64,000 nucleotides of DNA, taken from positions 4,774,001-4,838,000 of the forward strand of contig NZ_AP022577.1 of assembly GCF_010730955.1 (NCBI RefSeq). Reading direction: 5' to 3'. Below, in pieces: positions 12,826 through 23,003 of this stretch. The position numbers and the translations under genes were made by a program. How positions within the stretch are numbered: position 1 is the first letter of the stretch; each line of letters starts with the position of its first letter. The notes under the pieces were generated by a model. That model searched no databases, was not told the origin of the DNA, and saw only the letters and a list, made by a program, of their open reading frames with translations. Source of the stretch: Mycolicibacterium aubagnense. GTDB lineage: Bacteria > Actinomycetota > Actinomycetes > Mycobacteriales > Mycobacteriaceae.

Positions 12826-14427
12826 TCAGGCGAGCACGGCCAACCGCGTCGGCTCGGACAGCCCGCGCAGTGTGACGGTGTCGCCCAAAGCCCAGTGCGC
12901 ACTTTCCGATTCGCTGACCGCGTCGAGCATGTCCGCGGCGATTGCCAGATGACCCGGCACGGACTTGGCGAGCTCGCACAGTCGGGCTGCCGCATTGACC
13001 GGTTCGCCGATCACCGTGTACTCGAATCGCTCCTTGGCCCCGACATTGCCGGCCACCACCGTCCCGGCGGCGACGCCGAGCCCGGCTTGGAGCTCGGGCA
13101 CCTCGTCTCGCAATCGCGATGCGATGGCGCGGGCGGCGGCCAGCGCGTCACCCTCGGTGCACTGCAGTGACACCGGCGCTCCGAACACTGCCAGCACCGC
13201 GTCGCCCTCGAATTTGTTGACGAACCCGTGGTGACGGTCCACCTCGTCGACGATCACGGCGAAGAACCGGTTCAGCAGCTCGACGACCTCGCCGGCCGGG
13301 CGACTGGTCACCAGTTGGGTGGAGCCGATGACGTCGACGAAGATCACCGCCGCGTGACGTTCTTCGCCGCCCAGTTCTGGTCTCTCCAGCTCGGCGAGGG
13401 CAGCGACCTCACGACCGACGTGGCGGCCGAACAGATCGCGCACCCGTTCACGTTCCCGCAGCCCGTGCACCATCGAGTTGAATCCGCGTTGCAGCTGGCC
13501 CAATTCGGTGCCGTCGAAGACCACGAGATCCGTGGTCAGGTCGCCCCGCTCGACACGGCTCAGCGCCTGTCGCACAATCCGGATCGGGCTGGTGGTCAGC
13601 CACGCCACGATCCACATCAACAACGCGCCGAACACCAGCGCGAACACCGCCAGGCCCAGTACGGCGAAGGCGAACTGGGTTGGGGTGAGCGTGCTTTGGG
13701 TCAGCGCGAACACCGCGGCCAAAAGTACGCCGAGCATTGGCACGCCCGAGCCGAACGCCCACACCGCCATGGTTCGGCCCATGATCCCGGGTGCCAGCCG
13801 GGAGGGCGGTCGCCCGGCCTGAAGGGCGTCGGCGGCGACCGGCCGCAGCGCGAACTCGGTGTAGAGGTAGCAGCTGGTGGATACGACGATGCCGGGGAAC
13901 GTGACACCCAACAGCAGTTTGGGGATGAACTGAGCGTCGTGCAGTGCGTAGAGCGTCGTCAGTAGTGCGGCGCCGGCACCCCACAGGCAGAGCAATACGC
14001 GAGTGAGCTGGCCGGGCGCCCGGAAGGTGTTGCGCTGATCCTCGACCGTCGGAGTGCGTTCTTCGATGGCCCACCGCACGCTCTGAATCACCCTGTTGGT
14101 CGCCCACACCACGCCGACGAGGAAGGCGAGCAAGATGCATGCGGGTGTCACGATCGCGGTGATCCACCACACGTCGGACCCGAAGACGTTAGGGGTCGGG
14201 AACAGCACCGTCTCGACGAGAATCGAGACGCCGACACCGATCATGTTGGCGACGACCACGAACGTGGTCAGGATCAGTTGGATGCGAATCCGGCGTCGGC
14301 GTTGGGTTTCGGAGACTCGCCCCAGAATCCACGACCCGTATTCGGGTGTGGCCTGCAGGCTGGTACGTGGGGTGATGGCTTCCCGTAGCCGTACCAGGCG
14401 CGTCCTTCCGGCTTGGTCCGCAGTCAT
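12826..14427 (-). CDS. Membrane class III adenylate cyclase with HAMP domain
   Basis: Makes cAMP from ATP at the inner membrane face. The 533-residue protein has about six transmembrane helices (residues 50-285), a HAMP linker (about 285-340) and a C-terminal cyclase domain with both metal-binding aspartates (FVDVIGST and [11 protein letters not shown]) and the segment [18 protein letters not shown] carrying the transition-state Asn and Arg. It corresponds to the Rv1318c/Rv1319c/Rv1320c paralogues of M. tuberculosis; here only one copy is present. A cyclic-nucleotide phosphodiesterase homologue is encoded at 34.6 kb. Confidence 0.94.
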   Translation of the reverse strand: MTADQAGRTRLVRLREAITPRTSLQATPEYGSWILGRVSETQRRRRIRIQLILTTFVVVANMIGVGVSILVETVLFPTPNVFGSDVWWITAIVTPACILLAFLVGVVWATNRVIQSVRWAIEERTPTVEDQRNTFRAPGQLTRVLLCLWGAGAALLTTLYALHDAQFIPKLLLGVTFPGIVVSTSCYLYTEFALRPVAADALQAGRPPSRLAPGIMGRTMAVWAFGSGVPMLGVLLAAVFALTQSTLTPTQFAFAVLGLAVFALVFGALLMWIVAWLTTSPIRIVRQALSRVERGDLTTDLVVFDGTELGQLQRGFNSMVHGLRERERVRDLFGRHVGREVAALAELERPELGGEERHAAVIFVDVIGSTQLVTSRPAGEVVELLNRFFAVIVDEVDRHHGFVNKFEGDAVLAVFGAPVSLQCTEGDALAAARAIASRLRDEVPELQAGLGVAAGTVVAGNVGAKERFEYTVIGEPVNAAARLCELAKSVPGHLAIAADMLDAVSESESAHWALGDTVTLRGLSEPTRLAVLA

Positions 14428-14491
14428 TGGCCGTCAGCCTAGTTCGTGGGGTGAGTCCGGACGGGGATTCAGTGCCCCTAAGGTGGGTCGG

Positions 14492-15178
14492 GTGCGTCTC
14501 GTGATCGCCCAGTGCACTGTTGACTACGTCGGACGTTTGACCGCACATCTGCCGTCAGCCCGTCGCCTGCTGTTGTTCAAGGCGGACGGATCGGTGAGCG
14601 TGCATGCCGACGACCGCGCCTACAAGCCGCTGAACTGGATGACGCCGCCCTGTTGGATCGTGGAGGAGCCCGCGGCGGGCACGGTGGATGGCGCCGCCGT
14701 TGTCTGGGTGGTCGAGAACAAGGCCGGCGAGCAGCTGCGGATCACCGTCGAGGACATCGAGCACGACTCCAGCCATGAGCTCGGTGTCGATCCTGGTTTG
14801 GTCAAGGACGGTGTGGAGGCGCACCTGCAGGAGTTGCTCGCCGAGCATGTCGAGCTGCTGGGCGTCGGCTACACGTTGGTGCGACGCGAGTACCCCACGC
14901 CGATCGGTCCGGTCGACCTCCTGTGCCGCGACGAGACCGGTGCGTCGGTCGCGGTGGAGATCAAGCGCCGCGGCGAGATCGACGGCGTCGAGCAGCTGAC
15001 GCGGTATCTCGATCTGCTCAACCGGGACAGTGTGCTGGCGCCGGTGGCCGGCGTGTTCGCCGCCCAGCAGATCAAGCCGCAGGCTCGCACGTTGGCTACC
15101 GACCGCGGAATCCGTTGCGTCACTTTGGACTACGACAAGATGCGCGGCATGGACAACGACGAGTTCCGGTTGTTCTGA
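14492..15178 (+). CDS. nucS: Mismatch-specific endonuclease NucS
   Basis: Cuts both strands at mismatched bases and supplies the non-canonical mismatch repair of mycobacteria, which lack MutS/MutL. The 228 residues match the family length. The nuclease centre is visible as PVDLLCRDE and [11 protein letters not shown], giving the D...E-x-K set. The C-terminal residues DEFRLF resemble the sliding-clamp binding tail known in NucS. The start is GTG; TAAGGT at 14479-14484 lies 7 nt upstream, so the mRNA is probably leaderless. The next gene overlaps the stop codon. Confidence 0.96.
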   Translation: MRLVIAQCTVDYVGRLTAHLPSARRLLLFKADGSVSVHADDRAYKPLNWMTPPCWIVEEPAAGTVDGAAVVWVVENKAGEQLRITVEDIEHDSSHELGVDPGLVKDGVEAHLQELLAEHVELLGVGYTLVRREYPTPIGPVDLLCRDETGASVAVEIKRRGEIDGVEQLTRYLDLLNRDSVLAPVAGVFAAQQIKPQARTLATDRGIRCVTLDYDKMRGMDNDEFRLF

Positions 15179-15465
15179 TGCCTCGGCGACGTCCGCAGCG
15201 GCCTCGGCGAGACCCGCCGCCGCTGCTCGGGCTGTCGTCGCGCCGGGTGGAGACCGGGCTTGACGGATACGACTACGAGGTGCGTCCGGTGGCCGGTTCG
15301 CGTGCCGTCAAGACGTATCGGTGCCCGGGGTGCGATCACGAAATTCGCCCGGGCACCGCGCATGTGGTGGTGCTACGGGTCGACGACGCCGAAGACCGCC
15401 GGCATTGGCACACGCCGTGCTGGGCGAATCGGGGAAACAGAGGACCGACCCGTAGGTGGTCCTAG
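15178..15465 (+). CDS. Small Cys/His protein, Rv1322-like
   Basis: 95 residues, starting with an ATG that overlaps the nucS stop (TGATG), so it is translationally coupled to nucS. The N-terminus is Arg/Pro-rich and basic. The C-terminal half has CPGCDHEI and HWHTPCW, a Cys/His arrangement that could bind zinc. Homologues next to nucS occur in other mycobacteria (Rv1322). A link with DNA repair is suggested only by context. Confidence 0.8.
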   Translation: MPRRRPQRPRRDPPPLLGLSSRRVETGLDGYDYEVRPVAGSRAVKTYRCPGCDHEIRPGTAHVVVLRVDDAEDRRHWHTPCWANRGNRGPTRRWS

Positions 15466-15484
15466 CCAGAGCGCGAGCGGCGCG

Positions 15485-15958
15485 TCAGTGTGCGTCGGCG
15501 GCCGGCTCGACCAGCTCGATCAGCACGCCACCGGCATCCTTCGGATGGATGAAGTTGATGCGCGAGTCGGCGGTACCGCGGCGCGGGGCTTCGTAGAGCA
15601 GGCGGACACCGTCGGCGCGCAGGCGCTCGGACAGGGCCTCGATGTCGCTGGTCCGGTAGGCCAGCTGCTGCAGGCCGGGGCCGCGGGTGTCGATGAACTT
15701 CGCGATGGTCGACTTCTCGTCGAGCGGGGCCAGCAGCTGAATCTGGGCGCTGCCGACCGGCGCGCCGCGGACGGAAAGCATGGCCTCGCGGACGCCCTGG
15801 TCTTCGTTGACCTCTTCGTGCAGCACGATCATGCCGAGGTGGTCGTGGTACCACCGAATCGCGACGTCCAGATCCGGCACGGCGATACCGACGTGATCAA
15901 CAGCGGTCACGAGGGCGCTGGCCAGCGCGGGACGGGCATCGACGTGTTCGGTGGTCAT
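15485..15958 (-). CDS. mce: Methylmalonyl-CoA epimerase
   Basis: Interconverts (S)- and (R)-methylmalonyl-CoA in propionate catabolism. The 157-residue protein is a two-module VOC (glyoxalase-fold) enzyme: HVGIAVPDLD and later GPGLQQLAYR and GGVLIELVEP carry the metal-binding His and Glu residues. It equals Rv1322A by position and sequence type. It is divergent from the thiolase at 16042 with an 83-bp shared promoter region. Confidence 0.92.
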   Translation of the reverse strand: MTTEHVDARPALASALVTAVDHVGIAVPDLDVAIRWYHDHLGMIVLHEEVNEDQGVREAMLSVRGAPVGSAQIQLLAPLDEKSTIAKFIDTRGPGLQQLAYRTSDIEALSERLRADGVRLLYEAPRRGTADSRINFIHPKDAGGVLIELVEPAADAH

Positions 15959-16041
15959 AACGTAAAGGTAACCTGAGACGACCGAATTTGCGCCTGTGTG
16001 ATCGGCCACATTAGCCGTTACAGATTTGTTGGAGGATGGAA

Positions 16042-17223
16042 ATGACGACCTCGGTAATTGTTGCCGGAGCCCGCACTCCGGTGGGCAAATTGATGGGTTC
16101 GCTGAAGGACTTCTCGGGTAGCGACCTGGGCGCTGTCGCGATCAAGGGTGCGCTGGCAAAGGCCGGTATCGATGCCTCGCTGGTCGATTACGTGATCATG
16201 GGCCAGGTCCTGACCGCCGGTGCCGGCCAGATGCCCGCGCGCCAGTCGGCCGTCGGCGGGGGCATTCCATGGGACGTCCCGGCGCTGACCATCAACAAGA
16301 TGTGCTTGTCGGGCATCGACGCCATCGCGCTCGCTGACCAGTTGATTCGCGCCGGTGAGTTCGAGGTCGTGGTGGCCGGTGGCCAGGAGTCCATGAGCCA
16401 GGCCCCGCACCTGCTGCCCAAGAGCCGCGAGGGCTACAAGTACGGCAGCATCACCGCGTTGGACCACCTGGCCTACGACGGTCTGCACGACGTGTTCACC
16501 GACCAGCCGATGGGCGCCCTGACCGAGCAGCGCAACGACCAGGACAACTTCACCCGCGCCCAGCAGGACGAGTTCGCCGCGCAGTCGCACCAGAAGGCCG
16601 CGGCCGCGTGGAAGGACGGCGTGTTCGCTGACGAGGTCGTTCCGGTGTCCATCCCGCAGCGCAAGGGCGACCCGATCGAGTTCTCCGAGGACGAGGGCAT
16701 CCGTGGCAACACCACCGCCGAGTCCCTGGGTGGCCTGAAGCCGGCGTTCCGCAAGGACGGCACCATCACCGCTGGTTCGTCGTCGCAGATCTCGGACGGC
16801 GCGTGTGCCGTCGTGGTGATGAGCAAGGAAAAGGCCGAGTCGCTGGGTCTGACCTGGCTGTGCGAGATCGGCGCGCACGGCGTCGTCGCCGGCCCGGACT
16901 CAACACTGCAGTCCCAGCCGGCGAACGCCATCAAGAAGGCCGTCGAGCGTGAGGGCATCACGGTCGATCAGCTGGACGTCATCGAGATCAACGAGGCCTT
17001 CGCGGCGGTGTCGCTGGCCTCGACCAAGGAGCTGGGCGTCGACGGGGACAAGGTGAACGTCAATGGTGGCGCCATCGCGATCGGCCACCCGATCGGCATG
17101 TCCGGCGCCCGGATCACCTTGCATGCGGCGCTGGAGCTGGCTCGCAAGGGTTCGGGTTACGCGGTGGCGGCGCTGTGTGGCGCCGGTGGTCAGGGTGACG
17201 CCCTGATCCTGCGTCGTCCCTGA
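16042..17223 (+). CDS. fadA4: Acetyl-CoA acetyltransferase (thiolase)
   Basis: Condenses or cleaves acetoacetyl-CoA. The 393-residue protein has the acyl-accepting Cys in [11 protein letters not shown] (about residue 90), [11 protein letters not shown] with the catalytic His, and the second Cys in CGAGGQGDA near the end. The ATG at 16042 is preferred over 16036 because GGAGG lies 6 nt upstream of it. Homologous to Rv1323, with neighbour mce also conserved. Confidence 0.95.
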   Translation: MTTSVIVAGARTPVGKLMGSLKDFSGSDLGAVAIKGALAKAGIDASLVDYVIMGQVLTAGAGQMPARQSAVGGGIPWDVPALTINKMCLSGIDAIALADQLIRAGEFEVVVAGGQESMSQAPHLLPKSREGYKYGSITALDHLAYDGLHDVFTDQPMGALTEQRNDQDNFTRAQQDEFAAQSHQKAAAAWKDGVFADEVVPVSIPQRKGDPIEFSEDEGIRGNTTAESLGGLKPAFRKDGTITAGSSSQISDGACAVVVMSKEKAESLGLTWLCEIGAHGVVAGPDSTLQSQPANAIKKAVEREGITVDQLDVIEINEAFAAVSLASTKELGVDGDKVNVNGGAIAIGHPIGMSGARITLHAALELARKGSGYAVAALCGAGGQGDALILRRP

Positions 17224-17294
17224 TTTCGGAGGCCGCGGCGAAGTGTGAACTACGCCTCGTAGTAGTCAGTCCGTCACTCGGGCACAATGGCGCC

Positions 17295-17654
17295 ATGAGC
17301 GCTGTGGTGTCCCGGGTGGCGGGCTGGTTTCGTCTGATCGCGATGGCCGAGGCCTTCAGCTGGATCGGTCTGCTGGTCGGCATGTACTTCAAGTACCTCG
17401 GCACGCCTCGGACCGAGATCGGCGTGCACATCTTCGGCATGGTCCATGGCGTGGTGTTCCTGGGATTCCTGGCCACCGGACTGGTCGTCGGCCGGGCCGC
17501 CCGCTGGTCACCGGTCACCTGGGTGTCGGCGGCGCTGGCCAGCATCGTGCCGCTGGCCAGTGTGATCTTCCTGCGTTGGGCCGAACGGCACGGCGCGCTG
17601 GCCGTCGGTGCTGCTGCGGCCGAGGCCGAACCGGAGACGTCGGCCGTCGCGTGA
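17295..17654 (+). CDS. DUF3817 integral membrane protein
   Basis: 119 residues with three to four transmembrane helices and the conserved core HIFGMVHGVVFLGFL typical of DUF3817. A second, divergent DUF3817 protein is encoded at 39345-39683. The ATG at 17295 follows CACAAT by 6 nt, compatible with a leaderless mRNA. Function is unknown. Confidence 0.85.
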   Translation: MSAVVSRVAGWFRLIAMAEAFSWIGLLVGMYFKYLGTPRTEIGVHIFGMVHGVVFLGFLATGLVVGRAARWSPVTWVSAALASIVPLASVIFLRWAERHGALAVGAAAAEAEPETSAVA

Positions 17655-17667
17655 CAGACTGGACAGC

Positions 17668-18555
17668 GTGACTCGTCCGCGTCCTATCGGTCCCGCGCTG
17701 GCTGGCGCGGTGGACCTCTCCGCGCTCAAGAACCGTCCCGCCGAAGGTGCTGCCGCTGCCGGTGGCGCGCCCGGTGGCATCGAGATCACCGAGGCCAATC
17801 TCGAAGCCGAGGTGCTGATCCGCTCCGGCGAGGTGCCCGTCGTGGTGCTGTTGTGGTCGCCGCGCAGCGACTCGAGCGTCCAGCTGGGGCAGACGCTGTC
17901 CGCGCTGGCTGCCGAGGACGGTGGCAAGTGGTCGTTCGGCACGGTCAACGTCGACACCGCACCGCGTATTGCGCAGATGTTCGGCATCCAGGGCGTACCG
18001 ACGGTCGTGGCGTTGGCCGGGGGACAGCCGATCACGAGCTTCGAGGGCGGCCAGCCGGCAGATCAGCTGCGACGCTGGGTGGACTCGCTGCTGCAGGCGA
18101 CCGCCGGCAAGCTCGGTGGCGGCGCCGAGGGCGAGGAGGAGCAGGTCGACCCCGCGCTCGCACAGGCCCGCGAGTTCCTGGACAGCGGAGACTTCGACGG
18201 CGCCTTGGCCGCGTACCAGGCGATCCTCGACGCCGACCCGGCGCACGTGGAGGCCAAGGGTGCCGTGCAGCAGATCGCGTTCCTGCAGCGCGCGTCCGCG
18301 CAGCGCCCGGAAGCCGTGCGTCTCGCCGACGCATCGCCCGATGACATCGATCTGGCCTTCGCGGCCGCCGATGTGCAGCTCTTCCAGCGCGATGTCGACG
18401 GTGCGTTCAACCGGCTGATCGCGCTCATCAAGAAGACCTCGGGCGACGACCGGACCCGCGTGCGTACCCGGCTCATCGAGTTGTTCGAGCTGTTCGACCC
18501 GGCCGACCCTCAGGTCATCGCGGGCCGGCGCAATCTCGCCAACGCCCTCTACTGA
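17668..18555 (+). CDS. Thioredoxin-fold TPR protein lacking redox cysteines (CnoX/YbbN-like)
   Basis: 295 residues, equal to Rv1324. The N-terminal thioredoxin fold (about 45-135) retains VNVDTAPRIAQMFGIQGVPT with the cis-proline, but the usual CXXC site reads SPRSDSS, so it cannot do disulfide exchange there. The C-terminal half (about 155-295) is helical and TPR-like. This matches the CnoX/YbbN architecture of redox-linked chaperone holdases. The start is the GTG at 17668, and CAGACT lies about 7 nt upstream. Confidence 0.85.
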   Translation: MTRPRPIGPALAGAVDLSALKNRPAEGAAAAGGAPGGIEITEANLEAEVLIRSGEVPVVVLLWSPRSDSSVQLGQTLSALAAEDGGKWSFGTVNVDTAPRIAQMFGIQGVPTVVALAGGQPITSFEGGQPADQLRRWVDSLLQATAGKLGGGAEGEEEQVDPALAQAREFLDSGDFDGALAAYQAILDADPAHVEAKGAVQQIAFLQRASAQRPEAVRLADASPDDIDLAFAAADVQLFQRDVDGAFNRLIALIKKTSGDDRTRVRTRLIELFELFDPADPQVIAGRRNLANALY

Positions 18556-18579
18556 GGCGCCCCTCGGCCTGCGGAGAAC

Positions 18580-20757
18580 CTACTCGGCGGGCTTGAGCCA
18601 GAGCGCTGACAGCGGTGGGAGCACCAGGACAGCGGAGGCCGGCCGGCCGTGCCAGGGCTCGTCGGTGGCCTCCACCGCGCCCATGTTGCCTGCGCCCGCA
18701 CCGTTGTAGACGGTCGCGTCGGTGTTCAGCAGTTCATGCCAGGTCCCGGTGTGCGGCAGGCCCAGGCGGTACTGCGAGTGCTCGCTGCCGGAGAAGTTGA
18801 AGACGCAGGCGATGGCCGACCCGTCGTCGCCGAACCGCAGGAAGCTCAGCACGTTGTTGTTCGAGTCGTTGGCGTCGATCCACGAGTAGCCCTCGGGATT
18901 GCTGTCGCGGGACCACAACGCGCGGTTGTCGCGGTAGATGCCGTTGATGTCGCGGACCAACTGCTGCACCCCGGTGGAGAAGCTGTGCTCGCCGAGCTGG
19001 AACCAGTCCAGTCCCCGTTCCTCGGACCACTCGGCGCGCTGGCCGAATTCCTGTCCCATGAACAGTAATTGCTTGCCCGGGTGTGCCCATTGGTAAGCCA
19101 AGAGCTGACGGAGGCCGGCGGCCTTGGCGTGATCGTCGCCGGGCATCCGGGTCCACAGCGTGCCCTTGCCGTGCACGACTTCGTCGTGGCTGATCGGCAG
19201 CACATAGTTCTCGCTGTAGGCGTACAGCATCGAGAACGTCATCTCGTGGTGGTGATAGCTGCGATGCACCGGGTTATGGCTGATGTAGTCCAGGGTGTCG
19301 TTCATCCACCCCATGTTCCACTTCATCGAGAAGCCAAGGCCGCCAAGGTTTGTCGGGCGGGTGACGCCAGGCCATGAAGTGGATTCCTCGGCGACGGTGA
19401 CGATGCCGGGGGCCAGTTTGTGGACGGTGGCGTTCATCTCCTGCAGGAACTGTACTGCTTCCAGATTCTCCCGGCCGCCGTAGATGTTGGGCGTCCAGCC
19501 GCCGTCGGGGCGGGAGTAGTCGAGGTACAACATGGAGGCGACGGCGTCGACGCGCAGGCCGTCGACGTGGAACTCCTCGAGCCAGTACAGCGCGTTGGCC
19601 ACCAGGAAGTTGCGGACTTCGTTCCGTCCGAAGTCGAAAACGTAGGTGCCCCAATCGAGTTGCTCGCCGCGGCGGGGGTCGGCGTGCTCGTACAGCGGCG
19701 TGCCGTCGAAGCGGCCCAGCGCCCACGAGTCCTTGGGGAAGTGGGCGGGCACCCAGTCGACGATCACGCCGATGCCGGCCTGGTGCAGCGTGTCGACCAG
19801 ATACCGGAAGTCGTCGGGTGTGCCGAGCCGCGACGTCGGCGCATAGTACGACGTCACCTGGTAACCCCAGGAGCCGCCGTAGGGATGCTCGGCCACGGGC
19901 AGGAGCTCGACGTGTGTGAAGCCCTGCGCCACCACGTATTCGGTGAGTTCGACGGCCAGTTCCCGGTAGCTGAGCCCGGGGCGCCAGGACATGAGATGCA
20001 CCTCGTAGGTGCTCATGGGCTCGAATACCGGGTTCAGCTCGGCGCGGGCGGTCATCCACCCGTCGTCGTTCCAGACGTAGTCGCTGACAAAGGTTTTCGA
20101 CGCCGTCAGGGGCGGCACTTCGGTGCTGAAGGCCATCGGGTCGGCGCGATCGCTGACTGATCCATTGCCGGCGCGGATGCGGAACTTGTACAGACTGCCG
20201 GCTTCGAAGCCGGGCCAGAACAGCTCCCACACCCCGGACGAGCCCAGGGCTCGCATCGGTGCCTCGCTGCCGTCCCAGTGGTTGAAGTCGCCGATCAGGT
20301 TGACGCCCTTGGCGTTGGGCGCCCACACCGCGAACGAGAAGCCGTCAACCACGCCGTCCGGTGTCGTGAACGAACGGGGTTGGGCGCCAAGGATTTCCCA
20401 CAACCGTTCGTGCCGGCCCTCGGCCAGCAGGTGCAGGTCCATGTCGCCGAGCGTCGGGAGGAAGCGGTAGGGGTCGGCCGTGGTGTATACGACATCGCCC
20501 GGGTATTCGACTTCGAAGCGGTAGTCGGCGAGCTTGTTGAACGGCACCTGGACGGCGAACACGCCATCCGCGATGGCCTCCATCGGGTAGCGCTTCTTGC
20601 CGATCAGCGCGGTGACCCCGATGGCGTGCGGATGCAGCGCCCGGATGACGGTGCGCTTGCCGTATTCGTGCGCGCCCAGGATCGAATGCGGGTCGTGGTG
20701 TTCGCCGGCCAGCAGTCGGGCCAGCTCGGCGGCGGGTGGGTGGAGGTGGCTCGTCAC
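18580..20757 (-). CDS. glgB: 1,4-alpha-glucan branching enzyme
   Basis: Introduces alpha-1,6 branches into the glucan made by GlgE. The 725-residue protein has an N-terminal CBM48-type domain ([19 protein letters not shown]), the GH13 barrel with [13 protein letters not shown] (nucleophile Asp), [12 protein letters not shown] (acid Glu) and [13 protein letters not shown], and a C-terminal beta domain. The GTG at 20757 overlaps the glgE stop (GTGA), so the pair is translationally coupled. Length agrees with M. tuberculosis GlgB (731). Confidence 0.96.
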   Translation of the reverse strand: MTSHLHPPAAELARLLAGEHHDPHSILGAHEYGKRTVIRALHPHAIGVTALIGKKRYPMEAIADGVFAVQVPFNKLADYRFEVEYPGDVVYTTADPYRFLPTLGDMDLHLLAEGRHERLWEILGAQPRSFTTPDGVVDGFSFAVWAPNAKGVNLIGDFNHWDGSEAPMRALGSSGVWELFWPGFEAGSLYKFRIRAGNGSVSDRADPMAFSTEVPPLTASKTFVSDYVWNDDGWMTARAELNPVFEPMSTYEVHLMSWRPGLSYRELAVELTEYVVAQGFTHVELLPVAEHPYGGSWGYQVTSYYAPTSRLGTPDDFRYLVDTLHQAGIGVIVDWVPAHFPKDSWALGRFDGTPLYEHADPRRGEQLDWGTYVFDFGRNEVRNFLVANALYWLEEFHVDGLRVDAVASMLYLDYSRPDGGWTPNIYGGRENLEAVQFLQEMNATVHKLAPGIVTVAEESTSWPGVTRPTNLGGLGFSMKWNMGWMNDTLDYISHNPVHRSYHHHEMTFSMLYAYSENYVLPISHDEVVHGKGTLWTRMPGDDHAKAAGLRQLLAYQWAHPGKQLLFMGQEFGQRAEWSEERGLDWFQLGEHSFSTGVQQLVRDINGIYRDNRALWSRDSNPEGYSWIDANDSNNNVLSFLRFGDDGSAIACVFNFSGSEHSQYRLGLPHTGTWHELLNTDATVYNGAGAGNMGAVEATDEPWHGRPASAVLVLPPLSALWLKPAE

Positions 20758-22820
20758 GGTTGCCTCCGCAGGAGACTCAGCCTTTTGTCGTACGGGATTT
20801 GCGGCATGTTCAGTACGTGGGCTACTGCTTTGTCCGGGTCCAGTCGCACGTAATTCCCTGCGCCCCATTGATATTCCTCACCGGTGATCTCGTCTCGCAC
20901 CCAGAACCGGTCGTGGTCCGCCATGCCGAGGGCGCCCATGTCCAGCCACAGCGTTGCCTGCTCGGGGCCGAATGCGTTGAGCGTCAACACCACAAGGACG
21001 GTGTCGCCGGTAACGGGGTCGAACTTGCTGTACGCCAACATCGAGTCGTTGTCGACGTGATGGAACTTGATGGTCCGTAATTGGCTGAGCGCCGGATGCA
21101 CGCGCCGAATCTCGTTGAGCCGGGTCAGCAGCGGCTCCAGGGACCGGCCGCCGGCAAGCGCCGCCTCGAAATCCCGTGGCCGCAACTGGTACTTCTCCGA
21201 GTCCAGGTACTCCTCGCTGCCCTCGCGCACCGCCTGGTGCTCGAACAACTCGTAGCCGGAGTAGACGCCCCAGGACGAGCTCAGCGTGGCCGCCAGCACC
21301 GCACGGATCGCGAACATGCCCGGACCGCCGTGCTGCAGGCTGGCATGCAGGATGTCGGGGGTGTTGACGAACAGGTTGGGCCGGTAGAAGTCGGCGTACT
21401 CGGCGATCTGCTGGCCGAATTCGGTGATCTCCCACTTGTAGTTACGCCACGTGAAATACGTATACGACTGGGTGAAGCCGAGTTTCGCGAGGCCGTAGAG
21501 TCGGGCCGGCCGGGTGAACGCCTCGGACAGGAACAAGACGTCGGGGTCGATGTTCTTGGCCTGGGCGATGAGCCAGGCCCAGAAGTTCGCCGGCTTGGTG
21601 TGCGGATTGTCGACCCGGAAGATCGTCACGCCGTGCGACATCCAGAACGTGACCACGCGCAGCACCTCGTCGTACAGGCCGGCCGGGTCGTTGTCGAAGT
21701 TCAGCGGGTAGATGTCCTGGTACTTCTTCGGCGGATTCTCCGCGTACGCGATGGTGCCGTCGGGCAATACCGTGAACCACTCCGGGTGCTCCTTGGCCCA
21801 CGGGTGATCGGGTGCGCACTGCAGCGCCAGGTCGAGCGCCACCTCAAGGCCGTTGTCGCGGGCGGTGGCGACCATGTCGTCGAACTCGGCGATGGTCCCC
21901 AGGTCCGGGTGCACCGCGTCGTGCCCGCCCTCGTCGCTGCCGATCGCCCACGGAGAACCGACGTCGCCCGGGGTGGCCGTCACGTTGTTGTTCGGGCCCT
22001 TGCGGTGCACCTTGCCGATCGGATGCACCGGCGGCAGGTACAGGACGTCGAAACCCATTGCGGCGACCCGCGGAATGGCCTTGGCGGTCGTGGAGAACGT
22101 GCCGTGCACCGGCCGGCCGTCGGAGTCCCAGCCGCCGGTGGACCGGGGGAACAGCTCGTACCAGGAGCTGAACCGGGCCCGTGGACGGTCGACCCAGATG
22201 CCGTATTGCTCTCCCCGAGTGACCAATTCACGGAGCGGGTACTTGCGCAGCAGATCCGTGACGTCGGACGCCAACGCTGCCGCGGCTCGGACATACGGGT
22301 CGCCCGGTTCCCGGAGCCGCCTCGCGGCCGCGAGCAGCGGCGTGCGGTCGTCCTGGGGGACGGCCGTCGCGGCACGTTCCAGGAGGGTCGCCCCGACCAG
22401 CAGGTCATTGGACAACTCGGCCTCGCTCTGGCCCGCCTCGAGCTTGGCCTTGATGGCGTGTCGCCACGTCGCGATCGGGTCGCCCCAACCGTCGACCCGG
22501 AAGGTCCACAGCCCGACCTCGTCAGGCGTGAACTGGCCGTGGAAGACGTCGGGCGTGACGCCCTGCGCCATGGGCAGCCGGGTTGGCTTGATTTTCGCGC
22601 GCGGCGGAGTCGGCACGGCTGTTGCACCGGGTGGGGTTTCAGCGAGCTGCGGGTAGACGGGGCCGTGGTAGCGCACCACCAGCGTTGCGGCGACGGCGTC
22701 GTGACCTTCGCGCCACACGGTCGCGCTGATCGGAACCACTTCGCCGACCACGGCCTTGGCGGGATATCGGCCTGCGGACACCACTGGTGCGACGTCGTCG
22801 ATCTCGATCCGACCGGCCAC
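20754..22820 (-). CDS. glgE: Alpha-1,4-glucan:maltose-1-phosphate maltosyltransferase
   Basis: Extends alpha-glucan chains from maltose 1-phosphate and is the key enzyme of the mycobacterial TreS-Pep2-GlgE route. The 688-residue GH13_3 protein has [13 protein letters not shown] with the nucleophile Asp, FLSEAFTRP with the acid Glu, and FVNTPDILH. The GTG at 22820 is preferred to 22829 because AAGGAG lies 8 nt upstream of it, while the earlier GTG overlaps that site. A perfect 10-bp inverted repeat lies 26 nt upstream. Confidence 0.96.
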   Translation of the reverse strand: MAGRIEIDDVAPVVSAGRYPAKAVVGEVVPISATVWREGHDAVAATLVVRYHGPVYPQLAETPPGATAVPTPPRAKIKPTRLPMAQGVTPDVFHGQFTPDEVGLWTFRVDGWGDPIATWRHAIKAKLEAGQSEAELSNDLLVGATLLERAATAVPQDDRTPLLAAARRLREPGDPYVRAAAALASDVTDLLRKYPLRELVTRGEQYGIWVDRPRARFSSWYELFPRSTGGWDSDGRPVHGTFSTTAKAIPRVAAMGFDVLYLPPVHPIGKVHRKGPNNNVTATPGDVGSPWAIGSDEGGHDAVHPDLGTIAEFDDMVATARDNGLEVALDLALQCAPDHPWAKEHPEWFTVLPDGTIAYAENPPKKYQDIYPLNFDNDPAGLYDEVLRVVTFWMSHGVTIFRVDNPHTKPANFWAWLIAQAKNIDPDVLFLSEAFTRPARLYGLAKLGFTQSYTYFTWRNYKWEITEFGQQIAEYADFYRPNLFVNTPDILHASLQHGGPGMFAIRAVLAATLSSSWGVYSGYELFEHQAVREGSEEYLDSEKYQLRPRDFEAALAGGRSLEPLLTRLNEIRRVHPALSQLRTIKFHHVDNDSMLAYSKFDPVTGDTVLVVLTLNAFGPEQATLWLDMGALGMADHDRFWVRDEITGEEYQWGAGNYVRLDPDKAVAHVLNMPQIPYDKRLSLLRRQP

Positions 22821-22845
22821 CCAAACCACTCCTTACCCGGGCACC

Positions 22846-22868
22846 GGCCACTACGTGCCGTAGTGGCC
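22846..22868. promoter_or_regulatory. Perfect 10-bp inverted repeat upstream of glgE
   Basis: GGCCACTACG (22846-22855), a 3-nt centre, and CGTAGTGGCC (22859-22868). It is 26 bp from the glgE start and 136 bp from glgP. It could be a repressor site for the glgE-glgB operon or, if transcribed, a stable hairpin in its 5' leader. Confidence 0.5.
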
Positions 22869-23003
22869 TCAATGGCCCGCCCGTGCTCTGATACCCACCG
22901 TAGTAGTCGATGACACCAGAGGGGCAGTGAGCAGTTCGATCGGCATCGAGCTGACGTCGAACTGACGCTGCATGAACTCGAAATGTCAGTAAGGTTCTTC
23001 TGT

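Noticed and set aside
21081..22913. A 610-residue plus-strand open frame opposite glgE
   Set aside because: Antisense shadow of a well-conserved GH13 enzyme; no motif is recognisable.
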